Under the pieces are notes generated by a model. That model was not told the origin of the DNA and searched no databases. It was given only the letters and a program-made list of their open reading frames with translations. Position numbers and translations under genes: made by a program. From Gammaproteobacteria bacterium UBA2675 (GTDB lineage Bacteria > Pseudomonadota > Gammaproteobacteria > Pseudomonadales > Pseudohongiellaceae): a DNA stretch of 64,000 nt. The DNA lies in NCBI GenBank assembly GCA_002354805.1, contig DEMH01000012.1:124001-188000 (forward strand), written 5' to 3'. Shown in pieces: positions 61,875 through 64,000 of this stretch; the stretch's first letter is position 1, and each line of letters opens with the position of its first letter.

Positions 61875-63104
61875 ATGCGCAAACCCCTGGCGCTGTTCAT
61901 TGGTTTACGCTTCGTTCGCGCTCGCAAGAAAAATCAGCTGGTTTCCTTTGTGTCACTTATCTCCATGCTGGGCATTGCGCTGGGTGTGCTGGCGCTGATT
62001 GCCGTGCTTTCTGTGATTAATGCCTCTACAGGCACCATGCGAGAGGAAACACTCAAGGCAGTGCCGCATGCAGCGGTTACGTTGCCAGAAGATCTGCTTG
62101 ACTGGCGGGAGGCAGCTGACAGCCTTGCAGCCGCGCCAGGAGTGATTGCGGTGGCGCCATTTCTGGAAAGTGAAGCCTGGCTGCAGTTTGATGGCCGCGG
62201 TGAGTTTGTTAATGTTCGTGGCGTAACACCGGAGACAGAAAAGCAGATTCTGCAATCGCCAGACAGTCAGCTGCAGGCGATGCTGGATTTCCTGGCGGAA
62301 ACACCCGATGGCATTATCCTGGGCACTCGGCTTGCCGGTCAGCTGGGCCTCTACCCCGGCATGCAGATGTCGGTCACGCCGCTCAACAGCCTGCTGCAGC
62401 GGCGTACCGAGGATGCTCGCAGTTTCCAGATGGTGGGTGTTGCAGATTTTGGTTTCTATGACAATGACGCCATGGCACTGGTCAACCTGCCAGTCGCCAG
62501 CCAGTTACTTACCGGCCGCGACGACGCGGTTCCGCAATTACGGCTGCGGGTGGACGATGTCCTCAATGCTGGCGTCATCGCGCGTGACGCGGTTGCTGGC
62601 CGGTGGCCGGTAGCAAGCTGGAACGAAACCCGTCGCAGCCTGTTTGATGCACTGCGCATGGAGAAAATCCTGACCGGCTTCATGCTGCTGATGATTGTGG
62701 TCATTGGCGCCGTCAACATCGTTGCAACACTGGTGATGGCGGTGGCTGACAAAAACGCCGATATCGCCATCCTGCGTACCATGGGGGCCAGCCGGGCAAC
62801 CGTCATGTCAGTGTTTGTGATTCAGGGCTTTGCCGCGGGGGTGCTGGGCACGCTGCTCGGCGCCGCCGGTGGTGTGTTGCTGGCAATGAATCTGGGGCAG
62901 ATCACGCGCGCATTCCAGGGCGCACTGAATGCGATGCTGGCGCCAGGTGATGTCTACATGATTGCCCATCTGGATGCGCTGATTCTTTGGTCTGATGTCG
63001 TGCTGGTCTGTCTGTGTGCTCTGGGTGTCAGTCTAATGGCCACCCTGTATCCGGCGTGGCGGGCTTCCCGTGTGCAGCCGGCGGACGTACTGCGCTATGA
63101 ATAA
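61875..63104 (+). CDS. lolC: Lipoprotein-releasing ABC transporter permease LolC/E type
   Basis: A 409-residue inner-membrane protein that with LolD extracts outer-membrane lipoproteins and hands them to LolA. Four membrane helices flank a large periplasmic domain: helix 1 near residues 22-48 and three helices in the C-terminal third (ILTGFMLLMIVVIGAVNIVATLVMAV). FIGLRFVRARKKNQLVSFVSLIS and DIAILRTMGASRATVMSVFVIQG are family signatures. It is first of the lolCDE set. Confidence 0.95.
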   Translation: MRKPLALFIGLRFVRARKKNQLVSFVSLISMLGIALGVLALIAVLSVINASTGTMREETLKAVPHAAVTLPEDLLDWREAADSLAAAPGVIAVAPFLESEAWLQFDGRGEFVNVRGVTPETEKQILQSPDSQLQAMLDFLAETPDGIILGTRLAGQLGLYPGMQMSVTPLNSLLQRRTEDARSFQMVGVADFGFYDNDAMALVNLPVASQLLTGRDDAVPQLRLRVDDVLNAGVIARDAVAGRWPVASWNETRRSLFDALRMEKILTGFMLLMIVVIGAVNIVATLVMAVADKNADIAILRTMGASRATVMSVFVIQGFAAGVLGTLLGAAGGVLLAMNLGQITRAFQGALNAMLAPGDVYMIAHLDALILWSDVVLVCLCALGVSLMATLYPAWRASRVQPADVLRYE

Positions 63105-63124
63105 GGTGTCGCCACCAAACATTA

Positions 63125-63832
63125 ATGGAGAGAGTCGTTTTGGAGCAAACCGCTAACGTCATCAGTTGTCGTCACCTGCGCAAGTCCTACACCCAGGGAC
63201 CTCAACAGGTGGACGTGCTGCTGGACATCAACCTGAATGTCCGTCCCGCCGAATGTGTGGCTATTGTTGGCAGCTCCGGCTCCGGTAAAACAACGCTGCT
63301 TAATCTGCTGGGCGGGCTGGATGCGCCCAGTGGCGGTGAGATTTACGTTGCCGGGCAGGATCTGTCCAGACTGTCAGAGTCCGAGCGCGGTCAGCTGCGC
63401 AACCGTTATCTGGGATTTGTTTATCAATTCCATCACCTGCTGGGTGAGTTCAGTGCGCTGGAGAACGTTGCCATGCCTTTGCTTATTGGCGGGCAAAGCA
63501 GCCGCGAGGCCTATCCGCGCGCGTCGGAGTTGCTGGGTGAAGTGGGTCTGAGTCACCGTCTGAATCACAAACCCTCGGAGCTGTCCGGCGGTGAACGGCA
63601 GCGGGTTGCCATTGCCCGGGCGCTGGTCGCCTCACCCAGGTGTGTTCTGATGGACGAACCCACCGGTAATCTTGACCGTCGCACGGCTGAAGGCATCCAC
63701 ACGCTGATGCAGACACTGAATAAATCACTTCAGACCAGTTTTGTGGTTGTGACGCATGACGAGCGTTTTGCAGCGAGTCTGGATCGGGTACTGGTGCTGA
63801 ACCAGGGCAAACTGGAAGCTGAGCATGCTTGA
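63125..63832 (+). CDS. lolD: Lipoprotein-releasing ABC transporter ATPase
   Basis: A ~235-residue ATPase powering lipoprotein release. Walker A is VGSSGSGKTTLLNLLGG, the Q-loop region LGFVYQFHHLLGEF is typical of LolD, the signature is LSGGERQRVAIARAL and Walker B is CVLMDEPTGNLD. The ATG at 63125 lacks a ribosome site; an in-frame TTG at 63140 has GGAG eight bases upstream and may be the true start. It overlaps the next gene by eight bases. Confidence 0.96.
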   Translation: MERVVLEQTANVISCRHLRKSYTQGPQQVDVLLDINLNVRPAECVAIVGSSGSGKTTLLNLLGGLDAPSGGEIYVAGQDLSRLSESERGQLRNRYLGFVYQFHHLLGEFSALENVAMPLLIGGQSSREAYPRASELLGEVGLSHRLNHKPSELSGGERQRVAIARALVASPRCVLMDEPTGNLDRRTAEGIHTLMQTLNKSLQTSFVVVTHDERFAASLDRVLVLNQGKLEAEHA

Positions 63833-64000
63833 GCAGGGCGATTCAGCACCGGCTGGTTTTCTTGCCTCATTCAAGCTGGCCGCGCGTATTGCGCTGCGTT
63901 ATGTGGGCGCACGCCGACAGCAGGCAGGAGGTGCAGGCGGGCAGAGTGGCCAGCTGGTCAACTTCATGTCGCGGCTGACCATCAGTGGGCTGGCCCTGAG
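63825..64000 (+). CDS. lolE: Second Lol permease (LolE type), 5' end only
   Basis: The first 58 residues are visible: a start MLEQGDSAPAGFLASFKLAA, then ARIALRYVGARR, a Gly/Gln-rich insert, and LVNFMSRLTISGLAL, matching the first helix region of LolC/LolE proteins. It overlaps lolD by eight bases and continues beyond the window edge. Confidence 0.85.
   Translation, partial: MLEQGDSAPAGFLASFKLAARIALRYVGARRQQAGGAGGQSGQLVNFMSRLTISGLAL

Noticed and set aside
1..64000. CRISPR arrays, tRNA or rRNA genes, prophage or toxin-antitoxin modules
   Set aside because: No regularly spaced repeats, no canonical tRNA folds and no matching proteins were seen on either strand.

Overview
The window is a gene-dense chromosomal segment (by eye mid-50s percent GC) from a gammaproteobacterium. 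It carries the sodium-pumping NADH dehydrogenase (nqrA-F, apbE, nqrM) beside soluble transhydrogenase, which is common in marine bacteria. Several blocks follow Pseudomonas-like order: csiV/mfd/gap/nqr/sthA, leuCD-asd-fimV-truA-trpF-accD-folC-dedD-cvpA-purF, topA/lexA/nagZ. The genus cannot be fixed from the sequence alone; an oligotrophic marine relative of Pseudomonadales/Cellvibrionales is the best guess. No rRNA, tRNA, CRISPR array, prophage or complete insertion sequence was found.

Layout. 0-7 kb: 5' end of csiV, a sodium:alanine symporter, mfd, and a GAPDH with a long N-terminal extension. 7-18.7 kb: nqrABCDEF, apbE, nqrM, sthA, gpsA and two envelope-type genes, forming a redox block that links NADH oxidation, flavin attachment, NADPH/NADH exchange and glycerol-3-phosphate formation. 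18.7-36.3 kb: folE, prmB, aroC, leuCD (without leuB), asd, fimV, truA, trpFBA, accD, folC, a SPOR protein, cvpA and purF, which is mostly amino acid, folate, fatty acid and purine biosynthesis. 36.3-45.9 kb: a DUF418 membrane protein, a gene-free stretch with two structured repeats, then on the minus strand the MoxR/DUF58/DUF4381/BatA/BatB-C/BatD set and a YciH-like SUI1 protein. 46-57.3 kb: pyrD, a glutaredoxin-like protein, tatD, ilvE, topA, lexA with a clear SOS box, nagZ, hpt, a DUF1285 gene and etfBA. 57.3-64 kb: rne, a small divergent serine recombinase-like gene joined to lolC, lolD and the start of lolE.

The coding content is mostly housekeeping, and the unusual signals are in the intergenic DNA. 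The strongest is a pair of ~175-bp elements (37597-37769 and 38020-38196) with the same core and 25-bp terminal stems. Their stems differ between copies yet keep pairing, with at least ten compensatory changes, and each copy follows the stop codon of its upstream gene in the same relative orientation. A second structured element (52288-52457) begins at the lexA stop codon. A third family, palindromes sharing the arm GGGGACGGAG, appears at about 6.9, 57.3 and 60.9 kb; one copy supplies the rne stop codon and another lies in the rne leader. These look like undescribed or poorly described mobile or structured RNA/DNA elements that favour gene 3' ends.
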